64,000 nucleotides of DNA from Verticillium longisporum (lineage: Eukaryota; Ascomycota; Sordariomycetes; Glomerellales; Plectosphaerellaceae). The position numbers and the translations under genes are program-made. Under the pieces are notes generated by a model. That model saw only the letters and a program-made list of their open reading frames with translations. It had not been told where the DNA came from and ran no database searches. Positions 34,890 through 47,139 of the stretch are shown piece by piece; within the stretch, counting starts at the first letter, position 1; every line of letters starts with the position of its first letter. The DNA is taken from positions 1,550,001 to 1,614,000 of the forward strand of contig JAETXT010000008.1 of NCBI GenBank assembly GCA_019188255.1, read 5' to 3'.

Positions 34890-35346
34890 GGGGATCCCGT
34901 CGCGCTTGCCCAGTGAGTTCGAGGATCACCTGGTCGACCACTGGAATTGGTCCAAAAGTAAGCCTCGCCCCACCCACCACTTAACGCGATCGCCATGGCA
35001 GCACGTGACTCCGCGCCTTGCCCCTCCCGTCTTGGTCCCACCCTGACCCCATGGAGGATGGAACACACACTTTGGTGAGACAACATCCCTTGATCCATGG
35101 CCAATTGTCCAATGGAACCGTGTTCAGCTCGCTCGGATCTCTGTCAGTTCAGTCCCCCAATCCCTTGATTGATCAGTCGTCACAGTCGGCTCGCGTGTTC
35201 GGCATGACATTGGTGGTGCCACTGGCTTGTGTCAAGTCTCCTTCAATGGAGCGATTACTCGGATATCTATCCAGTCTACTATGCAAATACCATGGAACGC
35301 TATCAATCCAGCCTGCGTGGAAAACCAGGCAACATATGCAGCACGC

Positions 35347-37108
35347 TCATGAAAAGAAGTTGTGGACCTTGCCCTTGAGGTCCGATGCTATCGGCTTGGG
35401 CGGCGGCTGCTGCGACTCATGCAGACGACCCGACCACAAATCAATCGTCGCGGCACGTTGGAACTGTCCAATGTTAGCATCTCTAAATCACATCTCCAAA
35501 TCGATGAGCGACATACCTTGGTCTTGTGCCACAGCTTCCAGCTGATAATGGGCACGATGAAGATGGGAATGCTAATGTACGACGCGATAAAGTCGGCAGT
35601 CGACCAGTTGCCCTTGAGGAACACGGGGAAGCCGGCGACAAAAGTGATGATGGTGGCACCGATGAAGCCGAACCAGGCCGTGTAAGGCTGGAATGGCGAC
35701 TTCCACGGCAGAGTGTCGCGGCTGATGCCCTGCACCTTCATGGCGCGGTGGAAACGAATGTAGCAGAAGCAGAGCGTCGCCCACGCGATGAGGCCCGACA
35801 CGGTGCTGAGGTTGAGCAGCCACGTGAACGCCTGACCCGCGCCGCCGGAGCCCAGGCTGAGGTATGCGAGAGGTCCGAAGAGCCAGGCCGTGATGACGGC
35901 GACGTAGGGCACACCGTTGGACCAGGTGCGGCCGAAGAAGCTGGGCAGCTGGCCGTCAGTGGTCATGGCGACGACCATGCGCGAGCCGACCCAGCAGTAC
36001 GAGAGGCCGGCAGACCATGCCGACACGAGGATACATGCGTTGACAATGGATGGCAGGATAGAGATCCCCGCTTGCCTGATGGCGATGACCCAGGGGGATG
36101 CGTTGCCGTTGCCCGCGTCCGAGACGAGGTCGGGGTTTCGAGGGTCCACGATAAGGCCGATGAGCAGAGCACCAAGAATATAGAAAAGACCGATGCGGTA
36201 CGTGACACGGCTCGTGGACTTGGGGATAGCCTTGTGGGGGTTGATCGACTCGGCCGCGCAGATGACAACCGTCTCAACGCCGATGAAGGAGAAGGACGCG
36301 TTGACAAAGGCGGACAGGACGCCAAGGAACTGGCCTGTCGTTCCCTTGATGTCGTTGTACTGGACGAAGGGGCCCGGGTTGTTCCAGTACCGGAATCCGA
36401 TCGCCTCGCCTGTTGGTCCACCCCCAGAGGTGATGACGATGGACACGAGGATAAGGCCAAGGAAGCAGAGCACCTTGACTGAACCGCTGAAGACTTCAAC
36501 CTCACCATACCATCGTACATTCAGGAGGTTGATGGCCAGAATGAGCACGAGCGAGATGGTGATGATGACGGCCGGCGTCATGTCTGTCCAGTACGCCACC
36601 AGGATGGCCGATGCAGAAGCTTCGGCGGCGATCGAGATGGTGTAGCAGTAGCCATATGAGATGGCCAGCGAGAAGCCGACTGCAGGGTCGATGAAGCGTG
36701 TCGCCCAGTGGGGGAAAGTGCCCGCCGTGGGAATCTGAAGAGTTAGGCTTGGCTCTCGATGATTGAGAAGTAGTATTCACTCACCAAAGTAGCGAGTTCA
36801 CCGATGCTCTGCATAACAGACCAAAGCACAGCGCCGACGATGATGTACGCAAGCAGCAGACCTGCGGGGCCGGCCTGCGCATACGCCGAGCCGGTGCCGA
36901 TGAACAGACCGGTACCGATGCCGCTGCAGAAGCCAATCATCGTGACCTGGTAGTCGCGGAGGTGGCGCTGGGTGCCGCCTTGGCCGCCGACGCCGAGCTG
37001 CGGCGGTAGAATGGCTTCCTTGTCATCGCTGCCCGCGTGGTAGTCCGGAGCTGCGTGCTCGATATCCGGAGAGATGTGGTCAACTCCGTCGTGAGAATGG
37101 CGCGCCAT
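35347..37108 (-). CDS. Amino-acid permease (APC superfamily, yeast AAT type)
   Basis: Three exons (37108-36785, 36734-35517, 35463-35347) encode 552 aa. The N-terminus is cytosolic; TM1 carries IGFCSGIGTGLFIGTGSAYA, the substrate-binding bend of AAT permeases, followed by GPAGLLLAYIIVG and GELATLIPTAGTFPHWA. Twelve hydrophobic segments follow; IGVETVVICAAESINP, a TSRVTYRIGLFY stretch and VSAWSAGLSYCWVGSR are typical. The loop between TM8 and TM9 contains SRMVVAMTTDGQLP. The small last exon supplies the cytosolic tail ending KGKVHNFFS. Expected role: proton-coupled amino-acid uptake at the plasma membrane; substrate (general, lysine, proline or GABA) cannot be told. All introns are 50-53 bp with good sites, the last with a CTAAC branch motif. 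No lesions. Confidence 0.93.
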
Positions 37109-39978
37109 GGTGATCTAAGCTTCCAATTGCAACCTTGGTCAGTTGCTGGTTTGGTCATAGAATGGAAGCCGTTACGTCAACTTTGGGTGGCTAGAGAGGG
37201 TCCAGCGTATAAGCAATCCATTCATTCAGATTGCCGCAACATGCAGTACAAGTAGGCTCCAAGTCAGGTCAATTTTTTTTCTTTCACGATGGCGACACCG
37301 GAGCCAAACAATGGTGTCATCAGAGCTAGCCAGGAACATATCCCAGCCATGTGTGGACCTCGGGCCAGGCGAAAGGATAATAATGTGTGAAGATTTATTC
37401 TCAGACCAGGAGCCTCTGTCTCGGCTCCCCTCGCCTCTGGTTCTACGCCTAGTGGCAGATCGCAGGTGTGAAAACCGGCACTCTAGTGGATCTTCTCGCG
37501 TAACACCAGTGGCCGGACCCAGTTACGACTGACTCGAACAACGGGGCCAGCATGGTTCGCTGGAGGGATTTTACGCCACTTGCCTATGCAGTCGGCAGAA
37601 CCGCTTGTCTGTTGAACAAAACCTACAAGGTGAATTTTCCAGGGTTGGGCAAGCGCCGCTGGGCTGAACTGGGTACGCCCTCGAGACCACGCGGCAGGGT
37701 AGGGCGGCCCGGTTGTAGGGGTTCGCTCCGGCGCTTGGCGGGGAATATCTGGCGAGAGATTCGCGATGGAGTACGGGACGGATCTCGCTGGTGTAATTTT
37801 TCCGTGCTTGATATAATTGTCATCTTGAAAAGCGAGCATGTCCTCGGAGCCGTGTTCTGACTAGAAAGTGTTTACCAAGTCGAGACTGGAATGGAATCTG
37901 CCGCTGAGGCAGAAGTGACTGCCGACGATTTCCGGTGTGAAAAGGCCAGCAAAACAAGCTATCCCTTTGAAACCGAATTCAGTCTCAGTACAAAAAGCGC
38001 TATATAAGCCATATACCGCCTTCGTAATCAGGTTTAGCGCCGCTACCTTTGACCACCCCCTTAGTACCTAGAGCCCTAGTTCATTCTAACGTAATCCACC
38101 TAGGATCTTCACTATATACCCTAGTACGCCTGATGTCATTAGACATCCTATAGTATTATAGCTTATTGTGAATGTACTGTGGGCTGATTCTATAATTTAA
38201 TTGGCTGTAAAGCTCATTTCTGCCACGTTAGTTGGGTCCTTTTAGTACGTATTTTTTGTACTGAGATTGAATTCGGTTTCAAAGGGATGGATGCGGCAAT
38301 GCCGAAAACGACATTTGTGGCTGCCATGTCCTGATTGACCAGAAGGTCATTGGCGAGTCAGCTGCCCTGCTCGAGCTTGATCGTCTATGGGAACTCGCCT
38401 CATGATAGCTTCGCTTCCCATATTTTTTATTTACCTCGTGGCATGAGCGTCAGCAGCGGGAGCGCCACGCAGAGGTACCAGTGGCCTAATCACCTTGACC
38501 TAAGCCATCGCGTAGTCTTGTCGTCATGCTCCGATCAAGATATCCTTCGCTTAACAATGCCAAGAGGATTGACTATTACGCGGAGCTTGAAGCACGAGAA
38601 GCAGCCTCGGCATGTGGCATATAGTCTCTCGTCAGCTGCCTGTTCAGCCGAAACAGAATGAGGGCGACACATCCAGATCATCATCAACCCCGCATTACCC
38701 ATCATTTGTCACTCCACGCCGCTTGTTGGCTGCCTTGCTCCATGCTGTCATGGATTTGGGTCAATGACTCTGGCACAGGCACCTGAACCAGAGCTTGTTT
38801 AGCTCGTGGACACCCTTTTGGTAGCAGAGCTCCAGCAGTCGCGTCATGAGCACATCTCTTCTGGCGTACTTGCGAAGGGGTGGAACTCGCCAGCACGGAC
38901 ACAACCGACTCCAGATTCAGTGACACGTCAAGTCTAGTCATACTCTTGCAAAAACACGTCTCCTCTTGAGGCATGTCCCTCGTGCCGTATCGAGAGCCGT
39001 GGCTGGGGCAGCTATGGTTGGGTAGTGCCCCGCGCTTGGCCCCCTGACGTGAGCTACAGGAATGCTTCAAGTATCGTTGGTCTCGCCTGGTGCACAGTCA
39101 CGTCGTTTTGGAGCTTTGCATTGTGCTCATGGGCACTCTCCGCCTAGGCCTTTCGATAGTCTGCTACGACGCGAGAGAGCCTGCAACGCGCAGTTTCATG
39201 ATGTGCCTGCGGTCGGGACAAACTCGCTGGACCTCTTGCTAGGGATGCATCAGAAAAGGGCTGTTGCGAGGCGCTCAGTCCAACCAGCTGCGGTTGCCGG
39301 TCGCTCGCCCAGCGCAGCTTTTGCTTGCATCGGATGCAGAGTGGGACAGACGCGATCCACTAATGCCGGTAGGCCGATATCCGGCAGCTCCTTGCCGGAT
39401 GGCCTTGGCGTACCTGGTCTTGGGGCTGCACGTTGTTGCCATCTGTTTAGATAACCGCCTGTTGATTTCAATATTGATGTTCAATGACGATGAGAGTATA
39501 TTGTCGCAGTTTCTCTGATTCTCAAAACAATTCTGACGATAATCCCATATGGAGCGGAGCATCATGATTGTCACGGTCGCGGCCAGGCCCACTAAGAAAC
39601 ACACATGATTTCATTCCCTGACCAACGCAACATATGGATGGGACGCTTCCATGATACTCTTCTTCACATCATGGCTTCCTTGCATCCTCATACCTCTGGA
39701 GGAATATCCTGACATTCTTACAATCCAAACATGCTTTGTACGAAATTTGCTAACATCTAAGTCCCCCCTTCTGGCAAATCCGGCAAGCTCCTCCTTAGTG
39801 TTCAATTGACTTTGTGGCTGGAAGCGGAAGCCGAACTGGACCTCGATGCGGCTCTAGCAATCATGACCTCATAGACGGGTTGCGGCAAACATACACATAC
39901 CAGGTGGCTGGCATTGAAGTCTCCCAATTTTTCTCTGCTCATTCTCAACTTGCGGCAGCCCGACGGTCACCAATCAAC
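37109..39978. other. Intergenic region with a MITE
   Basis: 2.9 kb between the divergent permease and decarboxylase genes. Apart from the MITE at 37961-38288 I see no gene, RNA or repeat here. Frames around 38.7-39.8 kb lack domains. Confidence 0.5.
37961..38288. mobile_element. MITE-like element with about 35-bp terminal inverted repeats
   Basis: The ends ATCCCTTTGAAACCGAATTC... (from 37961) and the reverse complement ending at 38288 match over about 36 bp with one mismatch. The 328-bp body is AT-richer than its surroundings and has no frame. No unambiguous target duplication is visible, so the superfamily is unknown. Confidence 0.75.
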
Positions 39979-40524
39979 ATGTCTCAATCCAACCAGTCCC
40001 TTCCTCGCTTCCTCACCAACACCAAGCTTGACCCCTCCTTCGACAAGGATATCAAGGATACCCACCTCATCTACGACTATGCTGCCCAAGACGAAAATGG
40101 AAAGCCTGAGAAATGGCGTTATGAGATGTGGTTCTTCTCACATGACCGCGTAGTCTACGCCATTCACGGTGGGCCTATGGCTGGCCGCATCAACTACCAG
40201 ACAGCCACGTACCAGTGTGTACGGCCAGGTGAAATCTGGCAGGTCAACTGGCTCGAGGAGACGGGCACCATCTGCTCTCTCGTCTACGACATTCCCAACC
40301 AGAAAGTCACAACCCTGATTGGCTTCTCGAAGGGGCACTGGGAGCACCCACAGGAGGCGCACGGCGACAAGAGAGACCCGACCGCGTTCGATCGATGGAG
40401 GGATCTTGCGAAGATTGGTTCGCAGACTGACCGGTTCATGCTGTCAGAGCAGGCGGACATTCTGGAAAACTTCAAAGGAAAGGGGAATTTACAGCCAATT
40501 GCTAGCGATGCGCAAACCTTTTGA
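39979..40524 (+). CDS. Phenolic acid decarboxylase-like enzyme (PAD/PadC family)
   Basis: A single exon encodes 181 aa. The calycin-type beta-barrel motifs of phenolic acid decarboxylases are visible: THLIYDYAA (substrate-contacting tyrosines), WRYEMWFFS, VYAIHGGPMAGR, EIWQVNWLEETGTICSLVYD and GFSKGHWEHPQ. Family members convert p-coumaric, ferulic or caffeic acid to 4-vinyl phenols in the cytosol without a cofactor, often as detoxification of plant hydroxycinnamates. In bacterial PadC the strand reads YRIHSGMVAGR; here the Arg is Ala (YAIHGG), so substrate range may differ. The ATG lies in CAACATGTC context; earlier in-frame codons are not needed for the fold. Slightly longer than bacterial PadC (about 165-178 aa). 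Confidence 0.85.
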   Translation: MSQSNQSLPRFLTNTKLDPSFDKDIKDTHLIYDYAAQDENGKPEKWRYEMWFFSHDRVVYAIHGGPMAGRINYQTATYQCVRPGEIWQVNWLEETGTICSLVYDIPNQKVTTLIGFSKGHWEHPQEAHGDKRDPTAFDRWRDLAKIGSQTDRFMLSEQADILENFKGKGNLQPIASDAQTF

Positions 40525-40735
40525 GGGCACGTTTGCAATTACAACGGTCACCAAACACGGGAAGCATGGAGATTTCGGAACAATGTGCGGTTCATATTCC
40601 CTGATCATGGTACATGTCTAACCCAAGTACTCCCTGTCGTCTCTTACGTGTACAGCCCTAAATGAAATCCCTACCTATGCGCACTTATACATACCGATTC
40701 AAGCGAAACACACTTTCCCACGGTACCCACACTAC

Positions 40736-42095
40736 CTATCTCTCGTATTCCGGGGGTGGTCCTGGATACGGAGGAAGAGGCTCGTCGACGATGGCCTTAT
40801 TCGGTTCATTCGAATCGGCGATGGCTGCCTGGACCATGATCATCTCGCTCTCAGGCAAAGGTTGGTGCTGTTGATGAGACGACCCCGCCTCAACATCGAC
40901 ATCGGAGGAGAGCCTTTGCCGGGGTTGGTAATAGCCTCCTGGCGGTACCACTCGGGGCGGGCTGCTTCTTCTAGTGCTGGCTGTTCTGGTGGTGGCTGGC
41001 GCCTGCAATGTGGCCCCTTGACCATACATTTCCGGTGCCTCCCCGGGTGTAGTCTCGCGTTGACGTTTCATCCAGCCGCTTGTTCCAGGAACGCGAGAGG
41101 TGTATTTCACTGGCAGGCGACGCCAGCAATAGGCAATCAAGCCTACAAGGAGCAGTATGCCCAATGACAGGCCGATCGCCAAGCCGAGATTCGTAGCGCT
41201 GGGACCTCCGCCGCCTTCACCGTCGCCGTCGTCCTCGACATTTTCGTTACTAGCCCTTGTGCTGGTGGGTGACGTCTCTCTGTCCCAGGGAAAGCCAGTT
41301 CGAGTCGCTCGAGTAGATTCCGGTGGCTCGCTTGATGTAGTCTTGGTTGTTGGCCTGCCCGCTTGACAAGGCGATGCAGGAACTGGGCCTGTTGTGAACT
41401 GGACGTAGGCGCACTGTTGCTTCGTTAGTCAAATACTGCCCCTGAACGTGTTGATATTCTGCAAGGCAAGGGCTGAGACTCACCTGTATAAAAGTTTGCG
41501 CCGGCACCTCGGTCTGGGAAGCTGGCAGTTTTTGTTGAAAGCTTATGCCCAATGTCGCATTAACTCCGTTCCACCGCTCCGGTTCGACCTGGAACATGTC
41601 GATAATGCCCTCTTCTTCCCAATTGGGAATCCCGTAAGAGTCTGGTGCCAAAAGCCTGTCACCACATGTGACCCCCAGGTCAGACAAGCCGTCGTAATAG
41701 AGGCCGCTGGACCAGGCAAAATCAGTCGCATTGGCCCCATCAAGTCCTTCAAATTGACCGAACGACCAGTCTATCATCCATCTTCCAATTTCGAATGAGC
41801 TTGAGACGGTCTTGGAATCCCACATCTGTGATAACTGAATATGAAACCCATCAATCGAAAGCAAGGTTCGTTTTGCGTCGGAAGGGGGGTTAATATCTGA
41901 GCACTGAAAGTTTCTCGAGCTCAAGCCCCAGTCATCGTGTCCACCGTTGTGTGTCACGTTCTTTCCATTGATGACGTTGTGAAAACTTTCGTTTGCGTCA
42001 GGCCAGGTCATTTGGATCAAGGCCTGCTCGTCTTGGCCATGGACAAGCTCTGAGAAGGCTGCCTGCATAGCCATGAAGATTTGCAGCGAGCGCAT
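40736..42095 (-). CDS. Single-pass cell-surface protein with PY-motif cytosolic tail
   Basis: Two exons (42095-41484, 41413-40736) encode 429 aa. A signal peptide starts at MRSLQIFMAMQ (an ATG 16 codons upstream at 42143 would put a charged stretch before it, so 42095 is preferred). The ectodomain of about 190 residues has a few conserved-looking cysteines (FQCSD, VTCGDR, SPCQAG) and N-glycosylation sequons, then a Thr/Ser/Pro-rich stalk, one TM segment (LGLAIGLSLGILLLVGLIAYCW), and a basic tail rich in Arg/Gln/Pro ending LPPYPGPPPEYER. The PPxY-type motif could recruit Rsp5-type ubiquitin ligases. I recognise no family: it has the sensor/mucin-like topology common in filamentous fungi, but ligand and role are unknown. 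Confidence 0.8.
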
Positions 42096-43649
42096 TGTGG
42101 CGTGTCGTGGTTGTTTGGCTGATAGTATATGGTGACTGAACATGAGCGCAACTCCATTCTTGGGATGAAGTGTGTCGTGTAGATGATGAGCCCAATGAGT
42201 TTGTACTGTTGTGTTCGTGAGATGAACGGATGAACGGAAATTCGCCCATTCATATGCTTGTTCTTATGGTTTTTGATGCAAGGTCGATACGAGGCTAGAA
42301 GTGTACCTGGATGCATTGCAGTGGCACAGGGAACACTTGACTGGCCATGGTCCACGGAGGCGTTGCCGAGACGTCGGGGCTTATCAAGGCCAGGGGGCTG
42401 GGGCCTCATTTGAATCTTGGCACACTGTCACGCGACCCGTGTTGTCAGACGCTCAGGAACTGAAGACAGGGGCTGTAGGCAAATTTCTGTGAGCCTTGCC
42501 GCAATACTATGTGTAGTTCGGACAATACGACAATCACCCGAGGCCAAAGGCTGCCATCTCAAGGCCTACACTCCACCGAACGTTGGTTCAACCGCTTCTG
42601 CTTGCCACATGTGATCAAAGCGTCAACCTTGTATCTCTTCCATCGTTAAATTACGAGGTTTGGCCTCATTCCAGCAGGTCAGACTCTGGGTTAAGCTCAC
42701 GGTGGATCCGATGCATTTGCAGCACAGCCTTTGTTCTGGATCTGCGAAGAGTGTAAGGGTGTTAGGCCACTTGACAGCTGGGTTCTTCTCTTCGAGTATC
42801 GATAGCTGCTCTACATGTTGGGGACATATCAGCGGCATGATGTTATCAAACAGTTGCATTTCGGGTAGATCAGAACAGCGACACATTTACTTAGTGTTGA
42901 GTGGTGGATGTGGAAACAAGTTGATATGATCGCATGTCGACCTGACGGATTGACACGGAACCATCCAAAACGACCCTGTCCTAACGCTGACCTACTGGAA
43001 GCGTGCAGGAAATTTATCGAGAGACCTGTTCTAGCGAACATGGCAGTCAAGAAATCAAGTAACCGCTACCAACGCTGTGGGACTTTAAACGAGGCTTTCA
43101 ACGTCGATGAACTAGCAGATACATATGAAGAAACGTTTGAGCTCATCTAGCACATCTCCGTGCTCGATTTCGCAGCGTTTACCATCTCCTCTGTAAATAA
43201 TCACGTGTTCATGGAACTTAATTGTCGTCGAGATGGTACCAGCAGTAGAATCATCTGAGATGAGCGGGCGGCACGGAAAGTCAGGAGACCGCTGAAGCGC
43301 CCAATTGGACATTGTGAGCCACAAACCTTGGCAAGCCGGGTTAGTCAGAAACAGGCCACCGTCCAGCTTGACCAAGTCGGCGACAATATCGACAATATCG
43401 AGTCATATATCTACGACGCGTTGTTTTCAACTGTCTAGTACCCTAGGTACAAAGCTAAACACCATCAAACTAACCTAGCTCGCCACTAACGCCAATACCC
43501 AAATCGATTCACGGCTGACGAGTCTTTACCCCGCTACAAGCTACAACGCTACAAGCTACGATGGCTCCCGAGCACGAACCCACAACCGTGACCTCGAGGG
43601 TATATTGTCCTTAGACTTTTGAAAAAATACCAGCATCTGGCTCACTATC
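42096..43649. other. Intergenic, no gene seen
   Basis: 1.55 kb between divergent genes. No frame has recognisable content; presumed promoters of the surface protein and the lactate dehydrogenase. Confidence 0.5.
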
Positions 43650-44585
43650 ATGCAGTCCGTCAAGATCGTCGTCGTAGGCGCCGGCTCTGTCGGCGCGACG
43701 ACAGCCTATGCTATCCTGCTTAGCGGTCTAGCCGCTGACATTGTCCTCATCGACATTGACAGGCACCGTGCTGATGGGGAGGCTACAGACATTGGTCATG
43801 CCGCCCATTTCACACACTCAAAGGTCCGCGCTGGCGATTATTCTGATTGCGCGGGTGCGACCCTCGTGGTCATTACGGCGGGTGTCAACCAGAAGCCTGG
43901 CCAAACGCGCCTCGAGCTCGTACAAACAAACTACGCCCTCTTCGCTGACGTCGTCCCCCGCACCGCCACGGCTGCTCCGGATACAATCCTCATCATCGCC
44001 ACCAACCCCGCCGACGTTCTTACGCATGCTGCTACCAAGCTCTCCGGTTTTCCTGCTCACCGTGTCATCGGGACCGGTACTTCACTCGACACAACCCGCT
44101 TTCGCCGCGAGCTGGGCCACCACTTCGGTATCAGCCCACGCAGCGTTCATGCATTCATCATTGGTGAACATGGCGACTCTCAGCTCCCTGTCTGGTCCCT
44201 GGCCAACATTTCTGGAATGCGGCTGCCTGAGTATTGCCGGCAAGCTGGGAGGCCTCACGACGAGGAGGCTATGGCGGCATGCGCGGCCCGTACCAGGGGT
44301 GCAGCCTACGCTATCATCGAAAAGAAGGGGAAAACAAACTACGGTATCGCAAGTGTCATTGTTAGCCTTATGGAGCCAATCGTCAAGGACTCCGATGCCA
44401 TAATGACCGTCTCTCAGGTTGGAAATTACGCTGGCGTCGAGGACTTGGCCCTCAGCATGCCGTGTAAGATCAACAGGGGCGGAGCGTTCCAGGAAGTGCC
44501 TCTGCTCCTTGATGAAAAGGAGACGGAGCTGTTGAAACAGTCGGCATCGAGTATTCGAGAGGTTATCCTGTCGATTGAGAAGTGA
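43650..44585 (+). CDS. ldhA: L-lactate dehydrogenase
   Basis: An intronless 311-aa NAD-dependent L-lactate dehydrogenase that interconverts pyruvate and lactate in the cytosol. The Rossmann motif GAGSVG is at residues 10-15; the active-site loop GVNQKPGQTRL has Gln81, the residue that separates lactate from malate dehydrogenases, and Arg87; TNPADVLT, the Asp147/Arg150 pair (SLDTTRF) and catalytic His174 (IGEHGDS) are present. NQKPG-type loop, length and lack of introns resemble bacterial LDHs, so transfer is possible but not shown. The gene is complete and its neighbours suggest no pathway. The symbol is given for function and not by orthology. Confidence 0.92.
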   Translation: MQSVKIVVVGAGSVGATTAYAILLSGLAADIVLIDIDRHRADGEATDIGHAAHFTHSKVRAGDYSDCAGATLVVITAGVNQKPGQTRLELVQTNYALFADVVPRTATAAPDTILIIATNPADVLTHAATKLSGFPAHRVIGTGTSLDTTRFRRELGHHFGISPRSVHAFIIGEHGDSQLPVWSLANISGMRLPEYCRQAGRPHDEEAMAACAARTRGAAYAIIEKKGKTNYGIASVIVSLMEPIVKDSDAIMTVSQVGNYAGVEDLALSMPCKINRGGAFQEVPLLLDEKETELLKQSASSIREVILSIEK

Positions 44586-44979
44586 TGGCTTTGCATCTAT
44601 CAGATTCGCGCACTCTTCGTTGAGGTCTCAGCAGTAAAAGAAACGTTCATCCAGAATATATTTCACTGATGCGAGACCACCCTGTGCAAGCTTCTACTTC
44701 TAGAGACAATCTTTGGCAACGATCACTGCTTTATGTGTCGAGTTGCACCTACTCATATCCTCTACTACAGGTCACTCTTAGAAAGCCTGACGTTAAAAGA
44801 CTGTGATACACTGTACAAGACCAAGTTGATGGGTCTATTTCACGGTGCTATGTAACCCATTGGAGTACCCTGAGGAAGATCGCATACTGTCCAACACTAC
44901 GCTAGCTACATCATTCAATCGTACAGTGCGATCTCAAATTGAAGCTCTCCTTACATCCTCCTTGTGAAGCCTCATGTAC
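44586..44979. other. Convergent intergenic spacer
   Basis: 394 bp between the stops of the lactate dehydrogenase and the giant coiled-coil gene; presumed 3' UTRs, nothing else seen. Confidence 0.5.
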
Positions 44980-45529
44980 TCAAACGACAGTGTAGGTAAT
45001 AGGAGAGATGCGCTGCGCGTTGAAGACATCCAGCCAAGCCTCAGCGGCGTCACCAACCTGAACCCAGCGGGCCTTAATCGTCTCGGCCTCTTCCTTGCCA
45101 AATTGGAGTGATGCTCCAGCAGTCTTCACCTGGTACTGGCTGCAGCGAGTATCCATGTCGGACAGAATGTCAGCCATTTGAGCCACGCTGGACAGCAGGT
45201 CCTCCAGTGGCTGCGAGAGGTGCTCCACCGCCGCCACAGTGCGCTCCATGACAACGATAGCTGTCTTGACCAACTGCACAAGCATGCCAAGTTCCTGGAG
45301 GCTCATCTTGTTGAACAGCGCCTTGCCGAGCTCTGTTCCGCTGGCGGCATCCTTGACTGTGCGAAGAACTCCGCTAAGTGCCGTCCAGGTGTCTTGCGCG
45401 GCTTCCACGCGTTTCTGAATGGGAATTTCCTTTTCAGTCTTCTTTGCGGGCGCAGCAGTATCCTCACTCTTGTCTCCAGCCTCCTCGGGAACTTCCTCCT
45501 CATCCGAGTCGACCTTGGGCTTCGTATGG

Positions 45530-45580
45530 CCATTGGTGCCGTTGGTGCCGTTGGTGCCGTTGGTGCCATTGGAAGCCTTA
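45530..45580 (-). repeat. Asn-Gly-Thr coding triplet repeat
   Basis: A GGTGCCGTT-type repeat on the plus strand encodes about four consecutive Asn-Gly-Thr triplets in the giant protein, a flexible, potentially slippage-prone linker next to an acidic Glu/Asp/Lys stretch. Confidence 0.85.
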
Positions 45581-47139
45581 CCATCCGGCTTGTCTTCTTC
45601 CTTGTCTCCCTTCTTGTCGCCGTCCTTGCCAAAGACAACACCGCCGGCCGCGAGAAGGGCAGGAATGGAAGCGATAGCAACCCCCGAATAAGCAGCGAAT
45701 GCAGCAGCAGCAACTAAGCCACCGGTAGCGAAGCCGGTCAAGCATCCTTCAACAATGATGCCAGTGACTTTGTCACGATAAGCCTTGTCGCGGCGGGCGA
45801 GATCGATGTTGGCGCTTGAGATGGCCTTCTTCAGCTCTCCGATGGACGCCTTCACAAGCTTGAGTTTACCACTGAGTTCAGCAGAGGAGTTGGCCAGCTG
45901 CGACTTGACACGAGCAGATTGCTTGCGTGCCATGGAGACTGAGCTGAAAGTACCCTTGAGGAAGACATGCGGAGAGATCTTGCCACTGGCGAGGTTATTA
46001 GTGCGGGTACTCTGCAGAATAGCCAGCGTGTTGATCTGCTCAACGGTCCCGTAATGAAGCGCGGCCGTCTGGATGTAGGCATTCCTGATGCTCTGGATGA
46101 CTTCGTTGAGTGTAACCTTTCGGTTAGAAGCAGCGTCGAAGTAGCCAACGATATCTTCAGTGTAAGTCAGCCTTTGCAGCTTGCCGATGTTCTCCCAGAC
46201 GATTGTCGAGTTGTTGGTCTGGGCCTCAAGCTGTGAAAGCAGAACGGGAGTGGGGGATGCAATCTGCACCAAAGCTGAATCGGCAGCAACAGCTGCAACA
46301 GCACCAAGGCCATCGATGTCCATAGCCACTGCCGTGTTCTGGCCTCCCTGAAGCATTGCCTTGACCTCATCCGCTTCCTTGCGGATCTGACCCCACTGAG
46401 TATCCGCCAACTCCTTGTACGCCGCGGCATCAATCTTGATACCGTACTTCACAGACATCAGAGTTCCGTAAATCGAGCCAAGGTTGCCGCTTGTACGCTC
46501 ACAGAGCTCAACCCAAGTCTGGGTGTGTCCCATGAATGAGTGGCCGCTTTGGAGGTCCTGCGAACACTGCGAGATTCTGCGTTGAATTTCATCAATCTCC
46601 TGGCTGAGTCGGCTCTGCATCTCGTTGGCTTTCTGCATAGCCGACAGCCGACCAATCCCGAAGTCAAAAAAGTCTGTGACGCGTGGGCTCAGTATCTCCC
46701 GGATCTCAGCTTCACCCTGGGCATGGGTGCTTTGGATCCTGTCCCTGAGGAAATTGATTTCACGCTGAAGACGTTCCTGCTCCTGCTGAGCCAAATGGTT
46801 AAAGTCGACGAAAGCGTTGTTGGCAAGCCTAGCCTTTTCCATTGCCTGCTTGCATGTGAGGAGTGCTTGCGCTTGAAGATATGCAACCTTGGAGATCTCC
46901 TCATCCGACTCAGGGACGGCCGGGATCTGCTTCATCCAACCTTCTGACACTGAAGCCGTGTTGAGAGTCATGTCCAACATGGAAAGTACGTTGTTTCGAG
47001 CCTCGCCCAAAATACCGTTGAGCATGCCGCTGCTGGGGTGGTCCGATGAAAACGGGGCCACAGTGGCAAAGATGTTCGTTGCCGCATCGATTGTGTTCTT
47101 CAAGAACCAGTTCTGTACCGGGTTCGGGCTGTCGAGCTG

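Noticed and set aside
35526..36482. Plus-strand 318-codon frame rich in Asp/Glu/Arg
   Set aside because: Antisense of the amino-acid permease, whose membrane segments and introns are clear.
37961..38288. Treating the inverted repeat as a transcription terminator pair
   Set aside because: Arms are 290 bp apart, nearly identical and bound an AT-rich body, which fits a MITE better.
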